A stretch of 64,000 nucleotides of DNA from CAWGHZ01 sp963775315 (GCA_963775315.1 CAVZIN010000007.1:434001-498000), one strand, 5' to 3'; numbered from the stretch's first letter, positions 44,632-54,823 are shown. Numbers and translations: made by a program. The notes: generated by a model from the letters alone, not told the origin.

Positions 44632-45444
44632 ATGGCGATGCCGACCTTCACCATGCGCCAGCTTCTCGAAGCCGGCGTCCATTTCGGCCACCACACGCGG
44701 CGCTGGAACCCGAAGATGGCGCCCTTCATCTTCGGCGAGCGCAACAACATCCACATCATCGACCTCGAGCAGACCGTGCCGATGCTGCACGCCGCGCTCC
44801 AGGCCGTGCGCGACATCGTGGCCGGACGCGGCCGTGTGCTGTTCGTCGGCACCAAGCGCCAGGCGAGCGAGATTATCGCCGACTCCGCCAAGCGCTGCGG
44901 CCAGTACTACGTCAATCACCGCTGGCTTGGCGGCACGCTGACCAACTGGAAGACCATCACCGCCTCGATCCGCCGGCTCCGCGATCTCGACGAGAAATTG
45001 GCGGGCGAGGTCGAGGGCCTGACCAAGAAGGAGCTGCTGGGCCTCACCCGCGAGCGCGACAAGCTGGAGCGCGCGCTCGGCGGCATCAAGGAGATGGGTG
45101 GGCTGCCCGACATCCTGTTCGTGATCGACACCAACAAGGAGGGGATCGCGATCAAGGAGGCTTCGAAGCTCGGCATCCCGGTCGTCGCGGTGATCGATTC
45201 CAACTGCGACCCCCAGCTGATCAACTTTCCGATCCCCGGCAACGACGACGCGATCCGCTCGATCGGGCTCTACTGCCGGCTGATCTCCGACGCCGTCCTC
45301 GACGGGCTGCAGCAGGAGATGATCGCCTCGGGCGAGGATGCCGGCGCGGCCGAGCGGCCGATGGACGAAGCGCTTCCGGGCGAGATCGTGCCCGAGGCGG
45401 CCGAGGTGACGATGGAGAACGCGGCGGAAATCGAGCCTCAGTGA
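44632..45444 (+). CDS. rpsB: 30S ribosomal protein S2
   Basis: Small-subunit ribosomal protein, 270 residues. Signatures include LLEAGVHFGHHTRRWNPKM, VNHRWLGGTLTNWKTI and PVVAVIDSNCDPQLINFPIPGNDDAIRSI. The C-terminal tail past residue 235 is acidic and longer than in E. coli, common in alphaproteobacteria. A second Met two codons in is an alternative start. It heads the rpsB-tsf-pyrH-frr cluster. Confidence 0.97.
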   Translation: MAMPTFTMRQLLEAGVHFGHHTRRWNPKMAPFIFGERNNIHIIDLEQTVPMLHAALQAVRDIVAGRGRVLFVGTKRQASEIIADSAKRCGQYYVNHRWLGGTLTNWKTITASIRRLRDLDEKLAGEVEGLTKKELLGLTRERDKLERALGGIKEMGGLPDILFVIDTNKEGIAIKEASKLGIPVVAVIDSNCDPQLINFPIPGNDDAIRSIGLYCRLISDAVLDGLQQEMIASGEDAGAAERPMDEALPGEIVPEAAEVTMENAAEIEPQ

Positions 45445-45488
45445 CCGGCGCGCCCGCCCGACCGACAGCCCGACAAGGAGATTAGAAC

Positions 45489-46409
45489 ATGGCCGAGATC
45501 ACCGCCCAGCTCGTGAAGGAGCTTCGCGAGAAGACCGGCGCGGGCATGATGGACTGCAAGAAGGCGCTTTCGGAGACCGGGGGCGATTTCGAGCCCGCGG
45601 TCGACTGGCTGCGCAAGAAGGGGCTCGCCGCGGCCGCGAAGAAGGCCGGGCGCGTGGCGGCCGAGGGGCTCGTCGGCGTCGCGGTCGCCGGTCCTAAAGG
45701 CGCCGTGGTCGAGATCAACGCCGAGACCGACTTCGTCGCGCGCAACGAGACGTTCCAGGGCTTCGTCGCCGAGGTGGCGGGGCTTGCGCTCGATGCGGAC
45801 GGCGCCGAGGCGCTGGCCCAGGCGAAGACACCCGGGGGGAACTCGGTCGCCGAGAAGCTCACCCAGATGATTGCGACGATCGGCGAGAACATGACGCTCC
45901 GCCGCGCCAAGACCCTTTCGGTCGCGCACGGCGTCGTCGCGCAGTACGTGCACAACCAGACCGCCCCTGGGCTCGGCCGGATCGGCGTGATCGTCGCGCT
46001 GGAATCGACGGGCGACGCCGGCAAGCTTGAGGCGTTCGGCCGCCAACTCGCCATGCATGTCGCGGCCGCCAACCCGCAATGCGTCGACATCGCCGGGGTC
46101 GACCCGTCGGCGCTGGAACGCGAGCGCGCGGTGCTGACCGACCAAGCGAAGGCGTCGGGCCGCCCGCCGGAGATCATCGCCAAGATGGTCGAGGGAAGGC
46201 TCCGCAAGTACTACGAGGAGGTCGTCCTCCTCGAGCAGACCTTCGTGATCGACGGAGAGTCGAAAGTGGCCAAGGCGGTCGAGGCGGCGGCAAAGGACAT
46301 CGGCGCGGCGGTCGCGGTGAAGGGCTTCGTGCGCTACGCGCTCGGCGAGGGCATCGAGAAGGCCGAGGCCGACTTCGCGGCCGAGGTCAAGGCAACGCTC
46401 GGCGGCTAG
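45489..46409 (+). CDS. tsf: Elongation factor Ts
   Basis: Guanine-nucleotide exchange factor for EF-Tu, 306 residues. The N-terminal UBA-like domain reads VKELREKTGAGMMDCKKAL, followed by the core with INAETDFVARNETFQGF and a later ALERERAVLTDQA. An AAGGAG ribosome site precedes it. A 71-base gap follows before pyrH. Confidence 0.97.
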   Translation: MAEITAQLVKELREKTGAGMMDCKKALSETGGDFEPAVDWLRKKGLAAAAKKAGRVAAEGLVGVAVAGPKGAVVEINAETDFVARNETFQGFVAEVAGLALDADGAEALAQAKTPGGNSVAEKLTQMIATIGENMTLRRAKTLSVAHGVVAQYVHNQTAPGLGRIGVIVALESTGDAGKLEAFGRQLAMHVAAANPQCVDIAGVDPSALERERAVLTDQAKASGRPPEIIAKMVEGRLRKYYEEVVLLEQTFVIDGESKVAKAVEAAAKDIGAAVAVKGFVRYALGEGIEKAEADFAAEVKATLGG

Positions 46410-46480
46410 CTGTCGCGGGCGGTGGCGCCGTCCGGCGGGAGAGGGATGACGGCCATGCGGCGCCGACGCGGTGACGGGCG

Positions 46481-47218
46481 ATGAGCGGCGCCAGCGCATA
46501 CAAGCGCGCGCTCCTCAAGATATCCGGCGAGGCGCTGATGGGCGCCGGCGAGTACGGCGTCGATCCGCAGGTTGCGGCGCAGATCGCCGAGGACGTCGGG
46601 GCCGTGGTCCGGTCGGGCGTCGAGGTCTGCCTGGTGATCGGCGGGGGCAACATCTTCCGCGGCGTTTCAGGCGCGGCGCAGGGGATGGAGCGTGGCGCGG
46701 CCGACTACATGGGCATGCTGGCCACCGTCATCAACGCGCTCGCAGTGCAGAACGCGCTGGAGCGGATCGGCGTCCAGACCCGCGTCCAGTCGGCGATCCG
46801 CATGGATGCAGTGTGCGAGCCCTATATCCGTCGCCGCGCCATCCGCCATCTGGAGAAGGGGCGGGTTGTGATCTTCGCCGCCGGCACCGGCAACCCGTTC
46901 TTCACCACCGACACCGCGGCGGCGCTGCGCGCGGCGGAGATGGGCTGCGACGTGCTGCTGAAGGGTACTCAGGTGGACGGGGTATACTCCGCCGACCCGA
47001 AGAAGGATCCCTCCGCCCGACGCTACGAGCGGCTCACCTTCCACGACGTGCTGCGCGACGATCTCAAGGTCATGGATGCTGCGGCGATCGCGCTCGCCCG
47101 GGAAAATGACATTCCTATTCTCGTCTTTTCGATACACAATCCCGGAGCGTTCGCCGGGGTGATGCGGGGGGCTGGGAGCTACACCCTGATCTGCGAGGAA
47201 GGACGGTCCGATGGCTGA
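46481..47218 (+). CDS. pyrH: UMP kinase
   Basis: Phosphorylates UMP to UDP, 245 residues of the amino-acid-kinase fold. KISGEALMG (phosphate loop), GGGNIFRG (UMP site) and FFTTDTAAALRAAEM are visible. The stop lies eight bases inside frr. Confidence 0.96.
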   Translation: MSGASAYKRALLKISGEALMGAGEYGVDPQVAAQIAEDVGAVVRSGVEVCLVIGGGNIFRGVSGAAQGMERGAADYMGMLATVINALAVQNALERIGVQTRVQSAIRMDAVCEPYIRRRAIRHLEKGRVVIFAAGTGNPFFTTDTAAALRAAEMGCDVLLKGTQVDGVYSADPKKDPSARRYERLTFHDVLRDDLKVMDAAAIALARENDIPILVFSIHNPGAFAGVMRGAGSYTLICEEGRSDG

Positions 47219-47768
47219 CCCGGACATCGACGACCTGGAGCGCCGCATGGCGGGGGCGACCGAGGTTTTGCGCAAGGAATTCGCGGGCTTGCGGACCGGA
47301 CGGGCGTCCACGGGCCTGCTGGAGCCGATTACGGTCGACGCCTACGGCCAGAAGATGCCGATCAACCAGGTGGGCACCATCGGGGTGCCGGACCCGCGCA
47401 TGCTGACGGTCCAGGTCTGGGACCGCTCCATGGTGTCCGCGGTCGAGAAGGCAATTCGTGACTCGGGCCTCGGGCTCAACCCAGCAAGCGACGGCCAGCT
47501 CGTGCGCGTGCCGATTCCCCAGCTCTCCGCCGAGCGCCGCGGCGAGATGTCCAAGATCGCGCACCGCTACGCCGAGCAGGCGCGGGTTGCCGTTCGCAAC
47601 GTGCGCCGCGACGGGATGGACATGCTCAAGAAGATGGAAAAGGACCACGAACTGTCGCAGGACGAGCATAAGATGTGGAGTGGCGAGATCCAGGAAATGA
47701 CCGACCGCCACATCAAGGAAATCGACCAGGCCCTCGCCGCAAAGGGCGAAGAAATCATGCAGGTGTGA
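47211..47768 (+). CDS. frr: Ribosome-recycling factor
   Basis: Splits post-termination ribosomes with EF-G, 185 residues. The three-helix-bundle signatures LRKEFAGLRTGRAS, NQVGTIGVPDPRMLTVQVWD and RVAVRNVRRDGMD are clear. It overlaps pyrH and precedes uppS by 23 bases. Confidence 0.97.
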   Translation: MADPDIDDLERRMAGATEVLRKEFAGLRTGRASTGLLEPITVDAYGQKMPINQVGTIGVPDPRMLTVQVWDRSMVSAVEKAIRDSGLGLNPASDGQLVRVPIPQLSAERRGEMSKIAHRYAEQARVAVRNVRRDGMDMLKKMEKDHELSQDEHKMWSGEIQEMTDRHIKEIDQALAAKGEEIMQV

Positions 47769-47791
47769 GCCGGACGAGCGCGGGCCACTAG

Positions 47792-48556
47792 ATGAATGCC
47801 TCAAATCCCCTGAACAGCGGCGAGGCCGCAGCGGCGCAGCGCGGCAAATCGCCGCCGCCGCCGACCCATGTCGCGATCATCATGGACGGCAACGGCCGCT
47901 GGGCCCGGTCGCGTGGCCTGCCGCGCACTGCCGGCCACACGCGCGGCGCTAAATCGGTACGGGCCGCCATCAAGGCGGCGAGGGGGCTCGGCGTCTCCTA
48001 CCTCACCCTCTACGGGTTCTCGATCGAGAACTGGAAGCGCCCGGCCGGCGAGATCGCCCACTTGATGGGGCTGCTGCGCCTCTATCTCCGCAAGGAGATC
48101 GCCGAGCTCAACCGCAACGGGGTGCGCATCCGCTTCATCGGCGACCGCTCGCGGCTCGATCCCGACATCATCGGGCTGATGGAGATGTGCGAGGCGCGCA
48201 CTCGCGCCAACACCGACCTCAATCTGATCGTCGCCTTGTCCTATGGCAGCCGCCAGGAGATCGCGGCGGCCGCCCGCACGCTTGCCGAGGACGCTGCGGC
48301 CGGCCGCATCGACCCCGCCGAGATCGACGAGCGGCTGTTTGCCGGGCGCCTCTCGACAGGGGGCATTCCCGACCCCGACCTCGTGATCCGCACCTCCGGC
48401 GAGAAGCGCATCAGCAACTTCCTGTTGTGGCAGCTCGCCTATGCCGAGCTGGTGTTCGTCGAGACCCTGTGGCCGGACTTCGCCCGCGCCGATTTCGAGC
48501 AGGCCATCGAGGAATACCACCGCCGCGAGCGGCGCTATGGCGCGGCCGCGGGCTGA
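47792..48556 (+). CDS. uppS: Isoprenyl transferase (undecaprenyl diphosphate synthase)
   Basis: Makes the C55 lipid carrier for peptidoglycan and LPS, 254 residues of the cis-prenyltransferase family. IIMDGNGRWA holds the catalytic Asp; LTLYGFSIENWKRP and DLVIRTSGEKRISNFLLWQ are conserved. About 25 disordered residues precede the fold. The end overlaps cdsA by 20 bases. Confidence 0.96.
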   Translation: MNASNPLNSGEAAAAQRGKSPPPPTHVAIIMDGNGRWARSRGLPRTAGHTRGAKSVRAAIKAARGLGVSYLTLYGFSIENWKRPAGEIAHLMGLLRLYLRKEIAELNRNGVRIRFIGDRSRLDPDIIGLMEMCEARTRANTDLNLIVALSYGSRQEIAAAARTLAEDAAAGRIDPAEIDERLFAGRLSTGGIPDPDLVIRTSGEKRISNFLLWQLAYAELVFVETLWPDFARADFEQAIEEYHRRERRYGAAAG

Positions 48557-49364
48557 CGCGCCGCGCCGTTCCCGCGCCCTCCTTGCCCGCGTCCTTTCGG
48601 CCCTGGTGCTGGTGCCGGTGGCCGTCGCGGCGGTCTATTTCGACATCGCGTCCTTTGCCGCGCTGATCGCCGTCGCCGTTGCCGCTGCCGCCTGGGAATG
48701 GACGCGCATGTGCGCGGCTGGCCAATTCGGCCCGGCCGGCTGGGTGCTGGCGGCATGGTCGGTGGCGGCATTGGTTCCGGCGGCGCTCGGGGCGGCGGGG
48801 ATTTCGCTCGCCGCCATGCTGGCCGGTGGCGGGGCAGCCGCGCTCGCCGCCCGGCTCGATGGCTCCGCCCGCCCGGGCTGGATGGCCCTGTTCGCCCTTG
48901 CCGTGGGGGTGCCGGGGATCGCGCTGGTCTGGCTCCGTGACGCCCAGGGGCCGGCGGTCGCCATGGCGCTGATGGGGGCGGTCTGGGCCACCGACATCGG
49001 CGCCTACGCCAGCGGCAAGCTGATCGGCGGCGCCCGGCTCGCGCCCCGAATCAGCCCCGGCAAGACCTGGGCCGGACTCTGCGGCGGAATCGCCTGCGCC
49101 ATTGTGTGGGGAGCCGCCTATCCCCACCTCCTAGGCGCCGCGCGTCCGCTGCCATTGATCCTGGCGGCCGCGGGGGCGACGGCAGTCCTGGCGCAACTGG
49201 GCGATCTCGCTGTGTCGGTTGCCAAACGAAAATTCGGCCTGAAGGACGCGAGCGGCCTCATTCCCGGCCATGGGGGCGTGCTCGACCGCATCGACGGGCT
49301 GTTGACAACGGGTCCCGCCTTGGCGCTATTGCTCCTGGTCCTGAACAATCACGGCCGGCCATGA
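48537..49364 (+). CDS. cdsA: Phosphatidate cytidylyltransferase
   Basis: Makes CDP-diacylglycerol for phospholipid synthesis, 275 residues with about eight membrane helices. The C-terminal family signature SVAKRKFGLKDASGLIPGHGGVLDRID is intact. The ATG at 48537 (MARPRADAPRR) lies inside the end of uppS. Overlaps dxr by ATGA. Confidence 0.95.
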   Translation: MARPRADAPRRSRALLARVLSALVLVPVAVAAVYFDIASFAALIAVAVAAAAWEWTRMCAAGQFGPAGWVLAAWSVAALVPAALGAAGISLAAMLAGGGAAALAARLDGSARPGWMALFALAVGVPGIALVWLRDAQGPAVAMALMGAVWATDIGAYASGKLIGGARLAPRISPGKTWAGLCGGIACAIVWGAAYPHLLGAARPLPLILAAAGATAVLAQLGDLAVSVAKRKFGLKDASGLIPGHGGVLDRIDGLLTTGPALALLLLVLNNHGRP

Positions 49365-50587
49365 AAGCGCGGCTCGACAAGAACAGGGCGGAGTTGGCGG
49401 AGGCGGTCGTCGCGGGCGCAGCCGAGCGGCGCGTGACCATCCTGGGCGCGACCGGGTCGGTCGGCTGCAACACCGTCGATCTTCTGGCGCGTGCGCCCGA
49501 CCGCTTCGCGGTCGAGGCGATCACCGCGCGTACGAACGTGGAACTCCTGGCCCGTCAGGCGCGTCAGCTCGGCGCGCGATTTGCTGTGGTCGCCGACGAG
49601 TCGCGCTACGCGGCCCTCAAGGAGGCGCTGGCCGGCAGCGGCATCGAGGCCGCCGCCGGGGCCGACGCGCTGATCGAGGCGGCCGAACGGCCGGCCGATT
49701 GGGTGATGGCGGCGATCGTCGGGGCGGCCGGCCTCGCGCCCACCCTCGCGGCGGTGGGACGCGGCGCTTCCGTCGCACTCGCCAACAAGGAATGCCTAGT
49801 CTGCGCCGGCGCCCTGATGATGCAGGAAGTCGCGAACCGCAAGGCGACCCTGCTGCCGGTCAATTCGGAGCACAACGCGATTTTCCAGGTGTTCGACTTC
49901 GAGCATCCGGAGACGGTCGAGCGCGTGGTGCTGACCGCTTCGGGCGGGCCGTTCCGGTCGCGGTCGGCGGCGGACATGGCGCGCGTCACGCCGGCCCAGG
50001 CCGTCGCCCACCCTAACTGGGATATGGGCGCCAAGATTTCGGTCGATTCCGCCACCATGATGAACAAGGGGCTGGAGCTGATCGAGGCCCATCATTTGTT
50101 CGCCATGCCGGCGGAGCGTCTGGCCGTGGTCGTGCATCCTCAGTCGATCATCCATTCGATGGTAGAGTACGTGGATGGCTCGGTGCTCGCCCAGCTCGGC
50201 ACGCCCGACATGCGCACCCCCATCGCCTGCACGCTGGCCTGGCCGCGACGGATGGAAGCGCCGGCTGCCCGGCTCGACCTCGCCGCCATCGGCACGCTGA
50301 CCTTCGAGGCGCCGGATCCCGAGCGATTCCCGTGCCTTGCGCTCGCCCGCGAAGCCTTGCAAACCGGGGGAAGCGCACCTACTATTCTCAATGCCGCCAA
50401 CGAAGTCGCCGTTCACGGGTTCTTGCAGGAGAGGATCGGGTTTCTCGACATCCCGCGCGTCGTCGGGATGACTATGGATCGTGTCCCCTCCGGCCCGCTC
50501 GGGACCCTGGCCGATGTGTTCGCCATCGACCGGGAGGCCCGCAGAGTCGCTTCGGAGCTCGCCGAGCTGTGCTCGGCGCGGGCGTGA
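49361..50587 (+). CDS. dxr: 1-deoxy-D-xylulose 5-phosphate reductoisomerase
   Basis: Second step of the MEP isoprenoid pathway, 408 residues. NADPH motif GATGSVGCN (29-37), the metal/substrate segments VNSEHNAIFQ and TASGGPFR, and NWDMGAKISVDSATMMNKGLELIEAHHLF are complete. The N-terminal 24 residues before the Rossmann fold are charged and longer than usual. Sits between cdsA and rseP, as in many Proteobacteria. Confidence 0.97.
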   Translation: MKARLDKNRAELAEAVVAGAAERRVTILGATGSVGCNTVDLLARAPDRFAVEAITARTNVELLARQARQLGARFAVVADESRYAALKEALAGSGIEAAAGADALIEAAERPADWVMAAIVGAAGLAPTLAAVGRGASVALANKECLVCAGALMMQEVANRKATLLPVNSEHNAIFQVFDFEHPETVERVVLTASGGPFRSRSAADMARVTPAQAVAHPNWDMGAKISVDSATMMNKGLELIEAHHLFAMPAERLAVVVHPQSIIHSMVEYVDGSVLAQLGTPDMRTPIACTLAWPRRMEAPAARLDLAAIGTLTFEAPDPERFPCLALAREALQTGGSAPTILNAANEVAVHGFLQERIGFLDIPRVVGMTMDRVPSGPLGTLADVFAIDREARRVASELAELCSARA

Positions 50588-50617
50588 TGTGGTAACCGCC
50601 CGCGAGGCAGGACCGGA

Positions 50618-51751
50618 ATGGAATTCCTGACAGCTATCCCGCACTACGCGCTCTGGGCGGTCATCGTCCTGACCGTGCTGGTGTTCGTGCACGAGATGGG
50701 CCACTACCTTGTGGCCCGCTGGTGCGGCGTGCGGGTCGAGACGTTCTCGATCGGGTTCGGGCCGGAGCTGTTCGGCTGGAACGATGCGCACGGGACGCGC
50801 TGGAAGGTGAGCGCCGTCCCTGTCGGCGGCTACGTCAAGATGTTCGGCGAGCGGAACGAGCCGGGCCAGACCAACGAGCCGCCGCAGGAGCTGACGCCGG
50901 CCGAGCTCGCGGTTTCGTTCGCCGGCAAGAAGCTGTGGCAGCGCACGCTGATCGTGCTGGCCGGGCCTGTCGCCAACCTGGTCTATGCCATCGTCGTGAT
51001 GGCGTGCCTGTTCGCCATCGTCGGCCAGCCCTTCACCCCGGCGAGCGTCGGCGAGGTCGAGCCCAACAGTGCCGCCGCGGCCGCCGGCTTCAAGCCGGGC
51101 GACCTAATCGTCAATATCGACGGCACCAAGATCGACCGGTTCGAGCAGGTCCAGCGCATCGTGCTGACCCGCCCGGGCCAGCCTCTGCATGTCACCGTCA
51201 AGCGCGATGGGCACGACGTGGCGCTGACCGCCATCCCGCAGGCCGTCAAGCTGACCGACCGGTTTGGAAACGCGCAGAGCGAAGGCCGCCTCGGCATCCG
51301 CCGCACGGCGACCGACCGGAAGCTGGTGCGCTACGATCCGGCGACGTCGCTGTGGAAGGCCGGCGCCGAGACCGTCAACCTATCGGGCAAGATCTTCGAC
51401 GCGATCGGCCAGATCATCTCGGGCACCCGTTCGGTGCGCGAGCTGGGCGGGCCGCTCCGCATCATGGAGATGTCGGGCGAGACGGCCGACCAGGGCGCGG
51501 TCACCTGGATCATGTTCACCGTGATCCTCTCGATCAACCTGGGGCTGTTCAACCTGTTTCCGATTCCGCTGCTGGACGGCGGCCATCTGCTGTTCTATCT
51601 GTTCGAAGCCGTACGCGGGCGGCCGCTCGACGAACGGACGCAGGAATATGGCTTTCGCATCGGCATCGCGCTGATCCTGTGCTTCGCCTTGTTCGTCACC
51701 TGGAACGACCTTGTCTCATTGAATGTATTCGGACTTCTCACCTCGTCGTGA
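50618..51751 (+). CDS. rseP: RIP metalloprotease RseP (site-2 protease)
   Basis: Intramembrane zinc protease, 377 residues. HEMGH at residues 25-29 lies in the first membrane helix; a single PDZ domain spans about 120-205; the second metal region NLFPIPLLDGGHLLFY lies near residue 315. It cleaves anti-sigma factors or signal-peptide remnants in relatives. It precedes bamA. Confidence 0.96.
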   Translation: MEFLTAIPHYALWAVIVLTVLVFVHEMGHYLVARWCGVRVETFSIGFGPELFGWNDAHGTRWKVSAVPVGGYVKMFGERNEPGQTNEPPQELTPAELAVSFAGKKLWQRTLIVLAGPVANLVYAIVVMACLFAIVGQPFTPASVGEVEPNSAAAAAGFKPGDLIVNIDGTKIDRFEQVQRIVLTRPGQPLHVTVKRDGHDVALTAIPQAVKLTDRFGNAQSEGRLGIRRTATDRKLVRYDPATSLWKAGAETVNLSGKIFDAIGQIISGTRSVRELGGPLRIMEMSGETADQGAVTWIMFTVILSINLGLFNLFPIPLLDGGHLLFYLFEAVRGRPLDERTQEYGFRIGIALILCFALFVTWNDLVSLNVFGLLTSS

Positions 51752-51778
51752 CCCCAACCGGGCCGGCGGGCGAGGCTG

Positions 51779-54121
51779 ATGCCGTCCGGGGGGATGGGCC
51801 GGCTTCGCCAACTGGCATTGGCACTGGTGCTGGTCGGCGCCGGCATGGCGCCCGCCTATGGGCAGCTGGCTGCGCCGGTTGTGCCGTCGGTGCCGCCGGC
51901 GACCGCGCAGAACGAGGGAACGGTGCGCGACATCCGCGTCGAGGGTGCCGAGCGAATCGAGCCCGCGACCGTCAAGTCCTACATGTCGATCCGCGCCGGC
52001 GATCCGTTCGATCCGGTCCAGATGGACAAGTCGCTGAAGAGCCTGTTCGCCACCGGCCTGTTCGCTGACGTCACGCTTCGGCGCGAGGGTGATACGCTGG
52101 TCGTGCGGGTGGTCGAGAACCCGATCATCAACCGCGTGGCCTTCGAGGGTAACAAGCGCATCGAAGACAAGGATCTCGAGAAGGAGATTCAGCTTCGCCC
52201 GCGCGTCGTGTTCACCCGCTCGCGCGTCCAGCGCGACGTGCAGCGGATCATCGACATCTACCGCCGTTCGGGCCGGTTCGCGGTGACGGTCGATCCCAAG
52301 ATCATCCAGCTTCCGCAGAACCGCGTCGATCTCGTCTTCGAGATCCACGAGGGGCCGCTGACCGAGATCCGGCGGATCACCTTCATCGGCAACCACGCCT
52401 TCTCGGATTCGACGCTGCGCGACCAGATACAGACCAAGGAAAGCGCCTGGTACCGCTTCCTGTTCTCGACCGACGTGTACGATCCCGATCGGCTGACCTT
52501 CGATCGCGAGCTCTTGCGCCGCTTCTACCTGAAGAACGGCTACGCGGACTTCCGCGTGGTGTCGGCCGTCGCCGAGCTCGATCCGTCGCGCACCGCCTTC
52601 TACATCACGTTCACCATCGACGAGGGCGAGCGCTACCGCTTCGGCAAGATCAACGTCGAAAGCCACCTCCGCAATCTGAAGGCGGACGTGCTGCGCCCGT
52701 CGGTGACGGTCGAGCAGGGCGACTGGTACAACGCCGACGAGGTCGAGAATACGATCAACGCGCTGACCGACGAGGTCGGCACGCGCGGCTATGCCTTCGT
52801 CGACATAAGGCCTAAGGTGCGACGCGACCGCGCCAAGCGCACGGTAGACGTGACGTTCGACGTCCAGGAAGGCCCGCGCGTCTTCGTCCAGCGCATCGAC
52901 ATCCAGGGCAACCTCCGCACCCAGGACCGGGTCATCCGCCGCGAAATGCGGCTGGTCGAGGGCGACGCCTTCAACTCGGCCCGGCTCCGACAGTCGCGGC
53001 GCAACATCCAGAACCTCAACTTCTTCGACAAGGTGGAGGTGACCAATGTGCCGGGCTCGGCGCCCGACCGGACGGTCATCAAGGTCGACGTGCGCGAGAA
53101 ATCGACCGGAGAGGTGTCGTTCGGCGCCGGCGTGTCGACCACCGCCGGCCTTCTCGGAGACATCGGCATTCGCGAGCGCAACCTGCTCGGCCGCGGCCAG
53201 GACGTGAAGTTGAACTTCCAGCTCGGCCAGTTCCTGCAGAGCATCGAGGGCAGCTTCACCGAGCCCTACTTCCTCGACCGTCCGCTCTCGGCCGGGTTCG
53301 ACCTGTTCGACACCAAGCAGGACTTCCAGGATCAGGCGTCGTTCGACAAGTCGGAGGTCGGCTTCCAGCTCCGCGCGGGCTACAAGCTCTCGCTCAATAC
53401 CAGCCAGACTTGGCGCTACACGCTACGGCGCGACAAGATCAGCAATGTCGGCGCCGGCGCGTCCGAATTCATCCAGCTGCAGGCCCAGGAGGGCGGCTAC
53501 AACACCTCGCTGATTGGCACGGCGATCACCTACGACCGGCGCGACAACAAGTTCGACCCGCACGAGGGCTGGTTCATCAGCCCGTCGGCGGACTTCGCCG
53601 GGCTTGGCGGCACCGTGCACTATGCCCGGGCACAGCTCAGCGGCGGCTACTTCTATCCGCTGTCAAAGGACTACACGCTGGGCGTGAGTGGCCAGTCCGG
53701 GTACATCGTGCCATTCCAGGGCGAGACGGTCCGAATCGGCGACCGGTTCTTCCTCGGCGGCGACAACCTCCGCGGCTTCGCGACGGCGGGCGTCGGCCCG
53801 CGCGACCTGTCGAGCGCGAACCGTGACGCGCTGGGCGGCGACTACTATTATACCGGCACGGTGGAGCTGAGCTTCCCGCTGGGGCTGCCGTCCGAATTCG
53901 CGATCACGGGCAAGGCTTTCGTCGACGCGGGCAGCATTGGGAGGTCGCAGACGTCGCTGGCGGGCATCACCGACACCCGCTCGCTCCGCGCCTCGGCCGG
54001 CGTGGGCATCGCCTGGCGGTCGCCGTTCGGGCCGGTCCGGGTCGACCTCGCCCAGCCGTTCATCAAGGAGAGTTTCGACGTGACCGAGCTCGTCCGGTTC
54101 AGCTTCGGCACGCGCTTCTAA
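51779..54121 (+). CDS. bamA: Outer membrane protein assembly factor BamA
   Basis: Omp85 family insertase for beta-barrel proteins, 780 residues. Signal peptide (about 1-29, ending AYG), five POTRA domains (about 40-430) and a 16-strand barrel ending FSFGTRF with C-terminal Phe. The conserved barrel segments FFLGGDNLRGF and FGPVRVDLAQP are present. An internal Met at 51794 is an alternative start. Confidence 0.97.
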   Translation: MPSGGMGRLRQLALALVLVGAGMAPAYGQLAAPVVPSVPPATAQNEGTVRDIRVEGAERIEPATVKSYMSIRAGDPFDPVQMDKSLKSLFATGLFADVTLRREGDTLVVRVVENPIINRVAFEGNKRIEDKDLEKEIQLRPRVVFTRSRVQRDVQRIIDIYRRSGRFAVTVDPKIIQLPQNRVDLVFEIHEGPLTEIRRITFIGNHAFSDSTLRDQIQTKESAWYRFLFSTDVYDPDRLTFDRELLRRFYLKNGYADFRVVSAVAELDPSRTAFYITFTIDEGERYRFGKINVESHLRNLKADVLRPSVTVEQGDWYNADEVENTINALTDEVGTRGYAFVDIRPKVRRDRAKRTVDVTFDVQEGPRVFVQRIDIQGNLRTQDRVIRREMRLVEGDAFNSARLRQSRRNIQNLNFFDKVEVTNVPGSAPDRTVIKVDVREKSTGEVSFGAGVSTTAGLLGDIGIRERNLLGRGQDVKLNFQLGQFLQSIEGSFTEPYFLDRPLSAGFDLFDTKQDFQDQASFDKSEVGFQLRAGYKLSLNTSQTWRYTLRRDKISNVGAGASEFIQLQAQEGGYNTSLIGTAITYDRRDNKFDPHEGWFISPSADFAGLGGTVHYARAQLSGGYFYPLSKDYTLGVSGQSGYIVPFQGETVRIGDRFFLGGDNLRGFATAGVGPRDLSSANRDALGGDYYYTGTVELSFPLGLPSEFAITGKAFVDAGSIGRSQTSLAGITDTRSLRASAGVGIAWRSPFGPVRVDLAQPFIKESFDVTELVRFSFGTRF

Positions 54122-54134
54122 CGGAAAGGACGGA

Positions 54135-54821
54135 ATGTTCCCGCGCCCCCTCACGATTGCCGCCCTGCTGGCGGCATCCGTTCTCGCTTCGGCGGGGACC
54201 GCGTCCGCGCAGGGCGCCGCGCCGCGACAGGCGACGCCCGTGATCGCCGTGGTCGATCCCCTGTCGATCGCCAACCTGATCGACCAGCCTGAGCTCCGCA
54301 TCGTCGGCGAGACCAAGGCCGCGAAGTCCCTGGAGCCCCAGTTCAGCCGGATCAAGCAGCGCTTCCAGACCGAGATCAACAAGCAGCGCGATACGCTCGA
54401 GGCCGAGGGCAAGAAGCTTTCCTCGCAGCGTGCGATCCTGGCGCCGGACGTCTACGCCCAGCGCGAGCAGGAGCTGCGGCGCAAGCTCGCCGAGCTGCAG
54501 AACCTTTATTTGGTTCGACGGGACCAGCTCGTCCGCTCGGCTGGCGCCGCGGTCAGCAAGATCCGCAAGCAGATGATGGAGACGATCCTCGCGGTGGCGA
54601 AGGAGCGTCAGATCAACCTGGTGCTGCCGCGCGAGACGGTGCTTGCCGCCGCCTCCAACCTCGACATCACCGCTGAGGTGGTCAAGCGGCTCGACCACGT
54701 CCTCCCGTCGGTCAAGCTCGAGCTCGTCAAGCCGGCCGCCGAGCCGCCCAAGGCCGGCGAGACGCGGAGCCGCAACGAGCCCGCGCAGCGCGGCCTCAAG
54801 CTGCCACCCACCACGAAATAG
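54135..54821 (+). CDS. skp: OmpH/Skp-family periplasmic chaperone
   Basis: Chaperone for outer-membrane proteins, 228 residues. Signal peptide ending ASAQ (about residue 26), then a beta-rich base (VIAVVDPLSIANLIDQ) and a long coiled-coil (about 60-150) rich in Lys, Gln and Glu. The tail is Pro/Lys-rich. The gene lies between bamA and lpxD, its usual place. Confidence 0.9.
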   Translation: MFPRPLTIAALLAASVLASAGTASAQGAAPRQATPVIAVVDPLSIANLIDQPELRIVGETKAAKSLEPQFSRIKQRFQTEINKQRDTLEAEGKKLSSQRAILAPDVYAQREQELRRKLAELQNLYLVRRDQLVRSAGAAVSKIRKQMMETILAVAKERQINLVLPRETVLAAASNLDITAEVVKRLDHVLPSVKLELVKPAAEPPKAGETRSRNEPAQRGLKLPPTTK

Positions 54822-54823
54822 AC

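Noticed and set aside
46427..46450. GGGAGAGGGA match near pyrH resembling part of the nuo repeat element
   Set aside because: Only about ten bases match and there is no inverted partner, so it is not a second copy of the element.
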